The translations under genes and the position numbers were made by a program. Source: an uncultured Spirochaetaceae bacterium (lineage in GTDB: Bacteria; Spirochaetota; Spirochaetia; Sphaerochaetales; Sphaerochaetaceae). Taken from it: a DNA stretch of 23,972 nucleotides. The stretch is taken from NCBI GenBank assembly GCA_946414625.1, contig CAMKPI010000005.1, positions 1 through 23,972 of the forward strand. Reading direction: 5' to 3'. The notes beneath the pieces were generated by a model. It saw nothing but the letters and a program-made list of their open reading frames with translations. It was not told the DNA's origin and did not search any database. Shown here piece after piece: positions 7,921 to 15,823 of this stretch. The number at the start of each line of letters is the position of its first letter. Positions within the stretch are counted from its first letter, which is position 1.

Positions 7921-8059
7921 ATCAACTCCTTGTGTTTTAACGTTTAATTCCACTTCGGTTTTCGTCCTTGCCGAAACCCATTCGCCGCCTTCCTTATCCG
8001 TGCAATCCTGAATACTTCAAATCCGGCAAACGTTGTAAAACCGGCAAAAACCCAATCTA

Positions 8060-8088
8060 ATTCTAAATCCTAAATGCTGAGTTTTCAA
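8060..8088 (-). promoter_or_regulatory. Sigma-70-type promoter of ackA
   Basis: The minus strand carries TTGAAA (8083-8088), a 17-base spacer and TAGAAT (8060-8065). This predicts a leader of about 130 bases before the ackA ATG. The leader contains TTTGCCGG twice (in 8021-8048) but no structure I recognise as a riboswitch. Confidence 0.7.
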
Positions 8089-8158
8089 TATTCTTTTCTG
8101 TCAAAAATCCTGCTCCGTCCTTTTCTGATAGATTCACACCTTCATTCCCGTTCAGCCT

Positions 8159-9562
8159 TCACTTCCACGCCCATTTTCCTGTGAGCGTCAGCACCCGGTC
8201 CTGCGTTATACTGGCTCCAAGTTTCATACCGCTCACCATCGCATCCGCCGCAAGGGTCAAAAGAACCTTGCCACCGGAGAACTCCAGCCGTGCATTTCGA
8301 TCCTGCAGGCGGATAGAATATTTCCTTACGCCCTTCGCCGCGCCGGGAGTGCGATCAAGGGTGAGAGACGCCTTGAACGTGGCCTCGTTTCCTTCCGTCC
8401 TGAATTTGCCCAGCTCAAGTGAGTAGCTGGATAGCGCCTCATGCCCTGTAGTTTTCTCCAAATGATATGTATGCTTTGCGGCAAATATCAGCCATTCACG
8501 GTTTAATTCCAATGAGTACCAGAATTCTCTTTCCTGTGACGTGTTACCGTAAATCGGTTCAGGATAAGACTCTAATCCAAACGACGCTTCCAGGAGAAGA
8601 TCTTTCTCAATTCCCAGAGTGAATCCACGCTTCTCTACAGGCTCTGACAAGAGGCCGCTTGAGTTATATCTATTGTAAACATCAGCTTTATAAGAACCTG
8701 CGGCAACACTTGTATTCCATCCAATCACACCCCAGGCTCCAAAAGCACAATCGTGCACAATATCCGTAAACACGAAGGTTCTTATTCTGAAAGGACCCGC
8801 CCGCGAATCCGAAGAAAGTCCAAGCAACACATACCTTCTTTTATTGTAAATACTTAAAGACCTCCATTGGTTTTGATACGCTGTGCTATCGACTCGAGAT
8901 GTCCCGTTGCTGTCCAAAAACAAAAACGCTCCAAAAAAATCCAGGCTGCCATGCTGTGTTGAAAACCCTGCCATCGCTCCAAGCGGAGATGTTTTTCCAA
9001 AAAGCGGATTGAACAATGCCGCAGCCAGAACCGCCTCCCGTTTTTTCAATACAAAATTCGCTCCTATCCCTGAGAAAGAGGGCTTCAGCACGGGTGTTCC
9101 GCCTTCATTCAGAAACTTCTGCCTGTAAAGGGTAAATACTTTCTCCGCCATAGGATTCAGAGCAAACCTCGCAAACCCCTGCAGTTTCATCTCTCCCAAA
9201 TAAAGTCCATTCGCAAAACGCATATTGAACATGGGAGGAGACGAGAAGTCGACTTTTCCATCCTTTGACAGAGACAGCTTGAATGCGTATCGCAAAGCAT
9301 CAGTCTTCAGCACGCCGTTCACTGCAGTTGTTCCCGCCCGTGTACCCATGCCGCTTTTGTAACTCAAGGAAAAGCTTCCGGCAGCGAATAAACAACCTGG
9401 ATAGAGCACGCTCAAAAGAATCAGGATGAAGACTGAAAAAGACTCCGCGACCCGGCGAGGCAGCAAACCCAGAGAAAGAAGTGTGTTCAAAAGGCCCCGC
9501 GCAAGGCGCAAAGCAATACGTTCAAATCGTGTTTTTTCCACGTATGTATTACCCAAAAACAA
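8159..9562 (-). CDS. Putative outer-membrane beta-barrel protein of unknown family
   Basis: The 467-residue product has an Arg-rich N-terminus, a hydrophobic segment at about 43-60 and a plausible signal-peptidase site near LFAAG/SFS. The remainder has no long hydrophobic helix. It shows many alternating polar and apolar strands rich in Tyr, Phe, Gly and Ser (FSLSYKSG, RYAFKLSLSKDGKVDF, FWYSLELNREWLIFAAKHTY, KASLTLD, RKYSIRLQDRNARLEF). It ends LTLTGKWAWK, close to the aromatic-terminated last strand of barrels. I infer export and a barrel, but recognise no family. The start is uncertain: position 9562 is TTG, a GTG occurs seven codons later, neither has a Shine-Dalgarno, and an overlapping ATG frame upstream soon stops. 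The gene runs alone between ackA and a repeat-rich spacer. Confidence 0.6.
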   Translation of the reverse strand: MFLGNTYVEKTRFERIALRLARGLLNTLLSLGLLPRRVAESFSVFILILLSVLYPGCLFAAGSFSLSYKSGMGTRAGTTAVNGVLKTDALRYAFKLSLSKDGKVDFSSPPMFNMRFANGLYLGEMKLQGFARFALNPMAEKVFTLYRQKFLNEGGTPVLKPSFSGIGANFVLKKREAVLAAALFNPLFGKTSPLGAMAGFSTQHGSLDFFGAFLFLDSNGTSRVDSTAYQNQWRSLSIYNKRRYVLLGLSSDSRAGPFRIRTFVFTDIVHDCAFGAWGVIGWNTSVAAGSYKADVYNRYNSSGLLSEPVEKRGFTLGIEKDLLLEASFGLESYPEPIYGNTSQEREFWYSLELNREWLIFAAKHTYHLEKTTGHEALSSYSLELGKFRTEGNEATFKASLTLDRTPGAAKGVRKYSIRLQDRNARLEFSGGKVLLTLAADAMVSGMKLGASITQDRVLTLTGKWAWK

Positions 9563-9756
9563 TCATTTTTCATAATTGATCAATGTTTATTGCGTTCCAT
9601 CCCGGCGGGATGCGGTTTTAATATTGTCACTGCTGTGTCAAACCGACACACCGAAAGCGATGGAGGCGCTATCCCCGACAACGATCGCAGTACGGAATCC
9701 GCAAAGGAGACAGACCGCAGGCAGGGGACAATAGAAACAGACGCGCAGAGACCGCC

Positions 9757-10240
9757 GCAACATCCTACAACGGGCGCGATGCCAGTATCATGGCGACAAA
9801 ACCTACCGTTAACTCTAGCCGCCACATCCTGCAATGGGCGCCGCGCCAGGCAGATTGCAAGAGGCAAGCCGAAGATCAGTGATACTAAGACCAGCCACAT
9901 CCCGCAACGGGCGCTGCGCCAGGCAGATTGCAAGTGCGCCGCCCACCAAGATAGTCAGCGCCGCACCCGGAAGATTGCCAGTGCACGCCAGATTGCCAGA
10001 ACAGCGCCCGCAAAGATAGACAGCGCCGACCCAACATACAGACAGTCAGCGCGGCGCACGCCAAATAGACAACGCCCAACAGGCAGTCAGCAACGGACAT
10101 GATGCCAAATAGCCAGCACACGTCAGGCTACCAGCGCGGTGTCCGCCAAAATGTAAACAACAAGCACAACACCCGGCAGATTGGCAGCACACGGCAGTCA
10201 GGCAGCAACGGGCGCGGCACCCGCCAAGAAACCATTCTTG
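9757..10240. repeat. Degenerate direct-repeat patchwork
   Basis: The clearest pair is 9821-9861 and 9894-9934: 41 bases, 38 identical, with all three differences T/C. A weaker related copy is at 9757-9785, and CAACGGGCGC recurs near 10205. A second family, AAGATAG(T/A)CAGCGCCG, occurs at 9948 and 10013. Spacings between copies are about 64 to 73 bases. No unique-spacer regularity of the CRISPR kind is present. Confidence 0.8.
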
Positions 10241-10265
10241 CCGCGGTATCCATTCAATATCCGAC

Positions 10266-10294
10266 TTGCAAAACACCGTGCAAAAAAATAGAAT
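10266..10294 (+). promoter_or_regulatory. Sigma-70-type promoter of asnS
   Basis: TTGCAA (10266-10271), a 17-base spacer and TAGAAT (10289-10294). The initiating base would fall at about 10301-10302, which is the ATG itself, so the message is predicted to be leaderless. The same TAGAAT -10 box is used before ackA and cysK. Confidence 0.65.
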
Positions 10295-10301
10295 TACTCG
10301 C

Positions 10302-11723
10302 ATGAGCGAACTGATTTCAAAAATAAAGACAAAGTCCGCCGTCGAGATTTCAAACGACGCTACGGAGCATAAACTCACCACCATCGAAGGATGGGTAAAA
10401 ACCCGCCGTGACAGCAAAAACGTAACTTTCATTGAAGTCTCCGACGGAACATCACTGAAGGGTCTGCAGGTGGTTGTACCAGCGGAAAAAGTCTCCAGCG
10501 GAGACATTCCCGACTCTACAATGTCAAAAATTGCCACGGGAGCATCTGTCGTCTGCAAAGGCTATCTCGTTGAAAGCACGGGAAATAATCAATCAATCGA
10601 ACTCTCTGCCGAGCAGATCGAGGTGCTGGGCGAGGCACCCGCAGACTATCCACTACAGAAAAAACGCCACACTCTTGAGTACCTTAGAGAGGTCGCCCAC
10701 CTCCGCGCACGGACCAATACCATCGGTGCCGTTATGCGGGTGCGGAGCACCATGGCGTTTGCCGTGCACAAATTTTTTCAGGAAAACGGCTTCTACTACG
10801 TAAACACACCGCTCATCACATCAAGCGATGCGGAGGGTGCCGGGGAAATGTTCCAGGTCACCACTCTGAACCTCTCGAACCCGCCGAAAACAGAAGACGG
10901 ACGGGTGGATTATTCCAAGGATTTCTTCGGCAGGAAAACAAGCCTCACTGTGTCCGGGCAGCTGGAGGGCGAGACCTACGCCACAGCGTTGAAAAACATC
11001 TACACGTTCGGGCCGACATTCAGAGCCGAGAACTCGAATACAAAGCGTCATCTTGCCGAGTTTTGGATGATCGAGCCTGAGATGGCTTTCTGCAATCTCG
11101 AAGGCGACATGAAAATTGCCGAAAGTTTTCTGAAGTACATATTTTCTTACACCCTCGAAAATTGCGGTGAAGACATGGAATTCTTCTCCTCTTTTGTGGA
11201 AAAGGGTGTGCGCGACACGATAGAGCATGTTATAAAAACTCCGTTCGCTCATCTGACCTATACCGAGGCAATCTCTGAACTGAAGAAGGTTGCCGACAAG
11301 TTCGATTTCAAGCCATACTGGGGCGCTGACATCCAGACAGAGCATGAACGCTTCCTGTCCGAGGAAGTCTGCAAAAGCCCCGTGATTGTAACCGACTATC
11401 CGAAGGAAATCAAAAGCTTCTACATGATGCTGAACAAAGACGGAAAAACGGTTCGAGGAATGGACGTTCTGGTTCCGAGGCTTGGAGAGATTATCGGCGG
11501 CTCAGAAAGGGAGTGGCGGTTGGACATCCTGCGTAGTCGCATGGCGGAGCTGAAGCTGAAAGAAAGTGACTACTGGTGGTACCTTGAGCTTCGTAAGTTC
11601 GGAAGCGTCCCGCACGCGGGATTCGGTCTCGGATTCGAGCGGGCAGTGCAGTATGTCACAGGAATGCAGAACATACGGGACGTGATTCCGTATCCCAGGG
11701 CTGTCGGATCTGCGGAGTTTTAG
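10302..11723 (+). CDS. asnS: Asparaginyl-tRNA synthetase
   Basis: Charges tRNA-Asn with asparagine in the cytosol. The N-terminal OB-fold anticodon-binding domain (about 1-110: TTIEGWVKTRRDSKNVTFIEV, then SDGTSLKGLQVVV) precedes a class II catalytic core. The core shows the flipping-loop region, motif 2 (FGPTFRAENSNTKRHLAEF followed by WMIEPEMAF, about 236-260), GGSEREWRLD, and motif 3 (GFGLGFERAVQYVTG, about 443-457). PHAGFGLG and the overall length of 473 residues fit AsnRS rather than the longer bacterial AspRS. The frame is open to a TTG at 10266, but that TTG lies inside the -35 box. The ATG at 10302 gives the family N-terminus. There is no Shine-Dalgarno, consistent with a leaderless transcript. 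Confidence 0.95.
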   Translation: MSELISKIKTKSAVEISNDATEHKLTTIEGWVKTRRDSKNVTFIEVSDGTSLKGLQVVVPAEKVSSGDIPDSTMSKIATGASVVCKGYLVESTGNNQSIELSAEQIEVLGEAPADYPLQKKRHTLEYLREVAHLRARTNTIGAVMRVRSTMAFAVHKFFQENGFYYVNTPLITSSDAEGAGEMFQVTTLNLSNPPKTEDGRVDYSKDFFGRKTSLTVSGQLEGETYATALKNIYTFGPTFRAENSNTKRHLAEFWMIEPEMAFCNLEGDMKIAESFLKYIFSYTLENCGEDMEFFSSFVEKGVRDTIEHVIKTPFAHLTYTEAISELKKVADKFDFKPYWGADIQTEHERFLSEEVCKSPVIVTDYPKEIKSFYMMLNKDGKTVRGMDVLVPRLGEIIGGSEREWRLDILRSRMAELKLKESDYWWYLELRKFGSVPHAGFGLGFERAVQYVTGMQNIRDVIPYPRAVGSAEF

Positions 11724-11729
11724 CAGGCG

Positions 11730-11742
11730 GAGGCGGAGCCTC
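11730..11742 (+). terminator. Weak hairpin after asnS
   Basis: GAGGC-GGA-GCCTC forms a 5-bp stem seven bases after the asnS stop. It has no immediate T-tract; CTTTTT appears only at 11763-11768. At best it is a weak terminator. Confidence 0.25.
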
Positions 11743-11897
11743 GCGATTCTGAGTAGGTCTGTCTTTTTCAAGGACTTTCGGCGCTCAGATGAATTTCAGC
11801 AAGCGACTCCGCGTGATTCTAAGAAGGTCTTCCTCAGCGAATCCCGCGCAAAACCCGCTACGAAACCCGCTGCGAAACACCCGGCAAATCCCGCTGG
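11742..11897. repeat. Direct duplication and 12-bp tandem array before the DJ-1/PfpI gene
   Basis: CGCGATTCTGAGTAGGTCT (11742-11760) recurs in altered form as GCGTGATTCTAAGAAGGTCT (11811-11830), about 70 bases away. Immediately after, units of about 12 bases run in tandem from 11839 to 11897: GAATCCCGCGCA, AAACCCGCTACG, AAACCCGCTGCG, AAACACCCGGC, AAATCCCGCTGG. Confidence 0.75.
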
Positions 11898-11938
11898 AAT
11901 CGCTCAGAAACATTTACAAATAATACGAGCAAATCATA

Positions 11939-12490
11939 ATGGTAAAACGAGTTATAACAATTTTAGCAGACGGCTTCGAGGAACTGGAAGCACTCGCGCC
12001 GATTGATATGCTGAGGCGTTCCGGCTCTCACGTCGTCATCGCAGGGCTCGGAGGACGCAGAGTGGTCTCCAGCCGCGGCGTCGCAGTCGAAGCAGACGAG
12101 GAACTCTCTGCAAAACATTTGGCAGCCTCTTGGGACGCGATAGTGCTCCCCGGGGGAATGCCAGGAGCGGAAAACCTCCACAACTCCCCTCTTGTGAATG
12201 AGTTAATCAAAAAAATATACAGCCACGGGGGCTATGTCTGCGCCATTTGCGCCTCTCCCGCCGTGGTTCTCGCCCCCACAGGTATCTTGGACGGAAAAAC
12301 GGCAGTCTGCTACCCCGGCATGGAGGCAGGAATAGACCGCGTCAAGTTCCTGGAAGATAAGGTTTTGAACACGGATAGGATCATCACGTCGCGCGGAGCC
12401 GGATGCGCTGTCCAGTTCGCGCTCGAGATTGTCTCAGCGCTCTACGGTCGAGACGCCGCGGAGGACCTATCCAGAAAAATCGTATACTGA
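11939..12490 (+). CDS. DJ-1/PfpI (ThiJ/YajL) family protein
   Basis: The 183-residue protein matches the small DJ-1 superfamily of cytosolic glutamine-amidotransferase-like proteins, variously described as chaperones, glyoxalases or deglycases. The conserved elements are VITILADGFEELEALAPID (with Glu15, which interacts with the reactive cysteine), WDAIVLPGGMPGAENL, and the nucleophile elbow GYVCAICASPAVVLA with Cys104. LDGKTAVCYPG and IITSRGAGCAVQFALEIV complete the fold. The family usually has a YajL/DJ-1 length of about 185 residues, as here. No Shine-Dalgarno precedes the ATG. TAATAC at 11921-11926 could be a -10 box, but without a matching -35. The specific substrate cannot be told from sequence. 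Confidence 0.9.
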   Translation: MVKRVITILADGFEELEALAPIDMLRRSGSHVVIAGLGGRRVVSSRGVAVEADEELSAKHLAASWDAIVLPGGMPGAENLHNSPLVNELIKKIYSHGGYVCAICASPAVVLAPTGILDGKTAVCYPGMEAGIDRVKFLEDKVLNTDRIITSRGAGCAVQFALEIVSALYGRDAAEDLSRKIVY

Positions 12491-12524
12491 AATAAATAAA
12501 GCTCGCCCCAGGTCTCCGGCTGCC

Positions 12525-12540
12525 GCTTATCCGCATAAGC
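12525..12540. other. Small hairpin between the DJ-1 and DUF1846 genes
   Basis: GCTTAT-CCGC-ATAAGC is a perfect 6-bp stem with a 4-base loop, 35 bases after the DJ-1 gene's stop. No T-tract follows, so its role is unclear. Confidence 0.3.
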
Positions 12541-12627
12541 CAGGACGCAAAGGGCGGAACCAGACAAAACCACGCCCTGTCGAGGCAGAGCGCTTGTTGG
12601 CACATTCCATATTATGGAGTAAACATT

Positions 12628-14163
12628 ATGAACAGAATTGGGTTCGACAGCGAACTGTACCTGAAGGAACAGTCGGCATACATTCTTGACCGAATGAAAA
12701 AAGCAGGCGGCAAACTCTACCTTGAATGCGGAGGCAAGCTGCTGTACGACCTCCACGCCAAGCGGGTTCTTCCCGGCTTTGACATGAAAGCCAAAATGCG
12801 CGTTTTTCAGTCGTTCGGAAAGAATCTGGACATCATAATCTGCATAAACTCCGCCGATATCGAGCGCCGGAAGATGCGCAGCGACTTTGGAATCACATAC
12901 GAAGGGGATGTTTTCAAAATGATTGACGACTTCGCCGCATGGGGTATCACCGCGGACAAGGTCGTGATCACCCGATACTCGGGAGAGGAAAACGCCACCA
13001 AGTTCGGCGACATGCTTTCCCGCCGCGGAATCAAGGTCTTTTTCCATAAGCCCATCCTCGGATATCCTGAAAACCTGGACTACGTCGTCTCCGACTCGGG
13101 ATTCGGTAGCAACCCTTATATCCCAACAGAGAAAGGAGTTGTGATTGTAACCGCACCGGGCCCCGGCAGCGGGAAGCTCGCCACATGCCTCTCCGAGGTG
13201 TACCACGAGTACAAAATGGGTTCCCGCGCGTCATATGCCAAGTTCGAAACCTTCCCCGTTTGGAATCTTCCCATAGACCACCCTGTGAACATCGCCTACG
13301 AGGCTGCCACGGCGGATCTGGGGGACTATAACGAAATTGACCACTTCTATGTCAGCGCCACCGGACAAATTGCGGTGAACTACAACCGTGACATCCAGGC
13401 CTTCCCTGTGCTGAAAAAAATACTTGATAAGATCTCATCGGGAGGACTTGTATACAACTCCCCCACCGACATGGGAGTGAACCGGCTGGGCTTTGCGATC
13501 ACCGACGACGCCGTGGTTCGCAAGGCGGCGAATCAGGAGATAATCCGCCGGTATTTCATCTCTGAATGCGAGTACGCACAGGGCATGACAGGCCGCGAAA
13601 CGGTGCTTCGCGCAAGGGCGATCATGGAGAAATCCGGGCTTTCCACCTCAGACAGACCAGTGGTTCAGCCAGCTCTCGACGCTCTCCGCGACGCAGTGTC
13701 GAGGGGAATCAACAGGGGTGGCATCACCTGCGCCGCAGCAATGTCCCTGCCGGGGAGTTCCGACGAACAGACAGAGCCAGTCATTGTCACGGGTCATAAC
13801 TCGGAGCTGATGCACGCATCCAGCGCCGTTGTATTCAACGCCCTAAAAAGCCTTGCGGGGATAGACCGCAAAATCGAGCTGATTCCCCGGCATGTTCTCG
13901 ACTCGATCACGGCAATGAAAAGCACCCTGAAGGAAAAAGGCATATCGCTGAATCTTGACGAGGCTCTCATATGCCTTGCCATGTCGGCGACAATCAATCC
14001 ATACGCCAAGGACGCTCTCGCCTGCCTGCCCCGCCTGAAAGGCTCTGAATGCCACCTGTCTCACATACCATCCGCGGGCGACGCCTCCGGGCTGCGCAAA
14101 CTCGGAATAAACGTCACAAGCGAACCCAAATTTCCGCAGCCAAACATCAATAATATCCACTAA
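12628..14163 (+). CDS. DUF1846 (UPF0371) family protein
   Basis: The 511-residue protein is recognised as DUF1846 from its opening (MNRIGFDSELYLKEQSAYIL), the HAKRVLPGFDMKAKM block, the RYSGEENATKFGDML block and LGYPENLDYVVSDSGFGSNPYIPT. A P-loop-like motif, VIVTAPGPGSGKLATCLSE (GPGSGK at 178-183), suggests nucleotide binding. The length is typical of the family. The biochemical role of these cytosolic proteins is not established to my knowledge; it is found in many Firmicutes and some spirochaetes. The start is supported by GGAG at 12615-12618, nine bases before the ATG. It ends 76 bases before rpoN on the same strand and may be cotranscribed with it. Confidence 0.88.
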   Translation: MNRIGFDSELYLKEQSAYILDRMKKAGGKLYLECGGKLLYDLHAKRVLPGFDMKAKMRVFQSFGKNLDIIICINSADIERRKMRSDFGITYEGDVFKMIDDFAAWGITADKVVITRYSGEENATKFGDMLSRRGIKVFFHKPILGYPENLDYVVSDSGFGSNPYIPTEKGVVIVTAPGPGSGKLATCLSEVYHEYKMGSRASYAKFETFPVWNLPIDHPVNIAYEAATADLGDYNEIDHFYVSATGQIAVNYNRDIQAFPVLKKILDKISSGGLVYNSPTDMGVNRLGFAITDDAVVRKAANQEIIRRYFISECEYAQGMTGRETVLRARAIMEKSGLSTSDRPVVQPALDALRDAVSRGINRGGITCAAAMSLPGSSDEQTEPVIVTGHNSELMHASSAVVFNALKSLAGIDRKIELIPRHVLDSITAMKSTLKEKGISLNLDEALICLAMSATINPYAKDALACLPRLKGSECHLSHIPSAGDASGLRKLGINVTSEPKFPQPNINNIH

Positions 14164-14239
14164 AACCTCGCTCTGTACGGAAAGCGGAAACATAGGGAAA
14201 CGGCGCGAGTAAACCGGCTATCCGACGCTACTCAAAAAA

Positions 14240-15823
14240 ATGGAGCTCGCTCAAAGCACATCGCTTAAACAGGAACAAATCCTCTCCGCCTCAATGCTGC
14301 AAAGCCTGTCCCTCCTGGCAATGAGCAACACGGATCTGAGAGCCGCCATAAACGCGGAAATCGAAAAGAACCCCGCCCTGGAAATCCCGGAGACGAGCGA
14401 CTACGAAGAACCCGGAATGCCAAGCCCCCTCTCCCTTCCGAGCGGTGGCCTCGAGGCGGGAGACGCGAACCGAGACTCAACATTCAACGAGGACGACGCA
14501 GACGCATCGTACTACGAAGCGCTCCCCTCAAACATCAGCCTCGCCCCGGGAGTCTCCGACAGCTCCGATGTCCCCGATAGTGCCGCCGTCTATGGCAGCC
14601 CGGTCTCCGACTCAGACCCCGCGTCGGTGATAGAATCAACCGCAAGCGAGACTGAAACGCTCCAAAGCCACCTGATGGCGCAGTTGGGGCTCTCCCGAAC
14701 TTCCGAAAAAACGCAAAAGATAGCGGAAATGCTAATCGGAAACCTTGACGGAAACGGCTTCCTGATTCTCTCTGTTGACGAACTCTTCGACGGCTGCCGC
14801 CTCCCAAAGTCGGAAATAAGCAAAGCCGTGGCCCTTGTGCAGGGTTTTGATCCGCCGGGGGTCTGCTGCACGGACTACAAAGAGAGCCTCATCCTGCAGG
14901 CGAAACTCTCCGGAATGCCAAAGGCGGATCTTAAAATATTTACATCCATAGTAAACAATTATCTCAAAGACCTTACAGACGGGAAATTCGGACGCGTCGC
15001 TAGATGTCTCCACATCTCGGAAGAGGACCTCCGCCTCTTCTATGAACGGCTCAAATCGTTCAATCCTTATCCTGGCGCCCTCTTCGGCTCCGAAAAAGAG
15101 AATATCGTAATTCCGGACGCGAAAATCCACATAGAAAACGGAGAACCGGTTCTTGAAATTAACCGCACAGGCATCCCTCCGCTCAGAATCTCAGAGGAAT
15201 TTCGCTCGCTTATATCCAAAAGCGACATAGATCTCCCCAGAGGTAATAAAAGTGAAAAACAGGAGAGCAAGGAGGCGCGCGCCTATATTAAATCACAGAT
15301 CCGCGATGCCGAAACCTTCATAAACATGGTGGACATGCGCTTCAAAACCCTGGCTCGTGTCTGCAAAGAGCTGACAATCCGGCAGTCGGATTTTTTCAAA
15401 AGCGGAAAAACACACCTTCAAAACCTTACAATTAAAGAAGTTGCAGCCGAACTCAATCTTTCGGAAAGCACAGTGAGCCGCCTCGTTTCTTCAAAATTCA
15501 TCGAGACAGACTGGGGAGTCTTTCCCATGAGATACTTCTTCCAAAACGGAGGCTCTGGCGTCGCCCGCTCCCGAGCGTCCCTTGGCGAACAACAGACGGC
15601 TGGATCCCGCAGTTCGGCGCGGCAAACAGAAGAGGAACCGCCCGCCAAATCTGCTCTTTCAAAAAGCGCAATTCAATCCTTAATTATCGAGACAATAGAT
15701 AAATACGGAAATAACGGAAAACTTTCCGACCAAAAGATCTCCGACGCGCTTGCCCGCGACCACGGCATTCAGATTGCAAGACGAACCGTGAATAAATACC
15801 GGGCGGAAATAGCCGGCGTCTGA
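14240..15823 (+). CDS. rpoN: RNA polymerase sigma-54 factor
   Basis: Directs RNA polymerase to -24/-12 promoters that need an AAA+ activator. Region I is Gln/Leu-rich (MELAQSTSLKQEQILSASML, then QSLSLLAMSNTDLRAAI) and binds activator and core. An acidic, Ser-rich region II follows (about 52-138), unusually long. The core-binding domain spans about 140-335. The helix-turn-helix (LTIKEVAAELNLSESTVSRL, about 396-415) is followed by the RpoN box ARRTVNKYR (513-521), which reads the -24 element. The 527 residues exceed the usual 430-490. Part of the excess is a Ser/Arg/Glu-rich insert at about 436-473, between MRYFF and SKSAIQSLI, that separates the two DNA-binding parts. No Shine-Dalgarno is visible before the ATG. 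I found no clear -24/-12 site in the window. Confidence 0.95.
   Translation: MELAQSTSLKQEQILSASMLQSLSLLAMSNTDLRAAINAEIEKNPALEIPETSDYEEPGMPSPLSLPSGGLEAGDANRDSTFNEDDADASYYEALPSNISLAPGVSDSSDVPDSAAVYGSPVSDSDPASVIESTASETETLQSHLMAQLGLSRTSEKTQKIAEMLIGNLDGNGFLILSVDELFDGCRLPKSEISKAVALVQGFDPPGVCCTDYKESLILQAKLSGMPKADLKIFTSIVNNYLKDLTDGKFGRVARCLHISEEDLRLFYERLKSFNPYPGALFGSEKENIVIPDAKIHIENGEPVLEINRTGIPPLRISEEFRSLISKSDIDLPRGNKSEKQESKEARAYIKSQIRDAETFINMVDMRFKTLARVCKELTIRQSDFFKSGKTHLQNLTIKEVAAELNLSESTVSRLVSSKFIETDWGVFPMRYFFQNGGSGVARSRASLGEQQTAGSRSSARQTEEEPPAKSALSKSAIQSLIIETIDKYGNNGKLSDQKISDALARDHGIQIARRTVNKYRAEIAGV

Larger units (their letters stand above)
9563..10301. other. 739-base repeat-rich spacer between divergent genes
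   Basis: This divergent intergenic region has no convincing gene, although an Arg/Gln/Pro-rich frame is open across 9590-10102. It opens with a 10-bp palindrome ATTGATCAAT (9575-9584) and a small hairpin CATCCC-GGC-GGGATG (9598-9612). A TTGACA at 9636-9641 (minus strand) has only a poor -10 partner for the barrel gene. From about 9753 to 10240 it is a patchwork of degenerate direct repeats. It ends with the asnS promoter. Confidence 0.7.

Noticed and set aside
7921..7953. Longer acetate kinase N-terminus
   Set aside because: The extra 11 codons include the AAGGAG ribosome site for the ATG at 7920, where the family sequence begins.
9590..10102. Plus-strand 170-residue Arg/Gln/Pro-rich frame
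   Set aside because: Its composition follows the GC-rich repeats, no ribosome site is present, and overlapping frames on both strands are open as well.
10266..10301. Upstream TTG start for asnS
   Set aside because: This TTG is part of the -35 box of the predicted promoter, and the extra 12 residues are not part of the family N-terminus.
12525..12560. Possible c-di-GMP riboswitch suggested by GACGCAAAG after a hairpin
   Set aside because: The GGCAAAC-type partner strand and the second helix of that riboswitch are missing; only one short motif matches.
12596..12613. Possible sigma-54 promoter (TTGGCAC) before the DUF1846 gene
   Set aside because: The -12 element has ATATT where TTGC is needed, so the GG and GC pair at the required spacing is absent.
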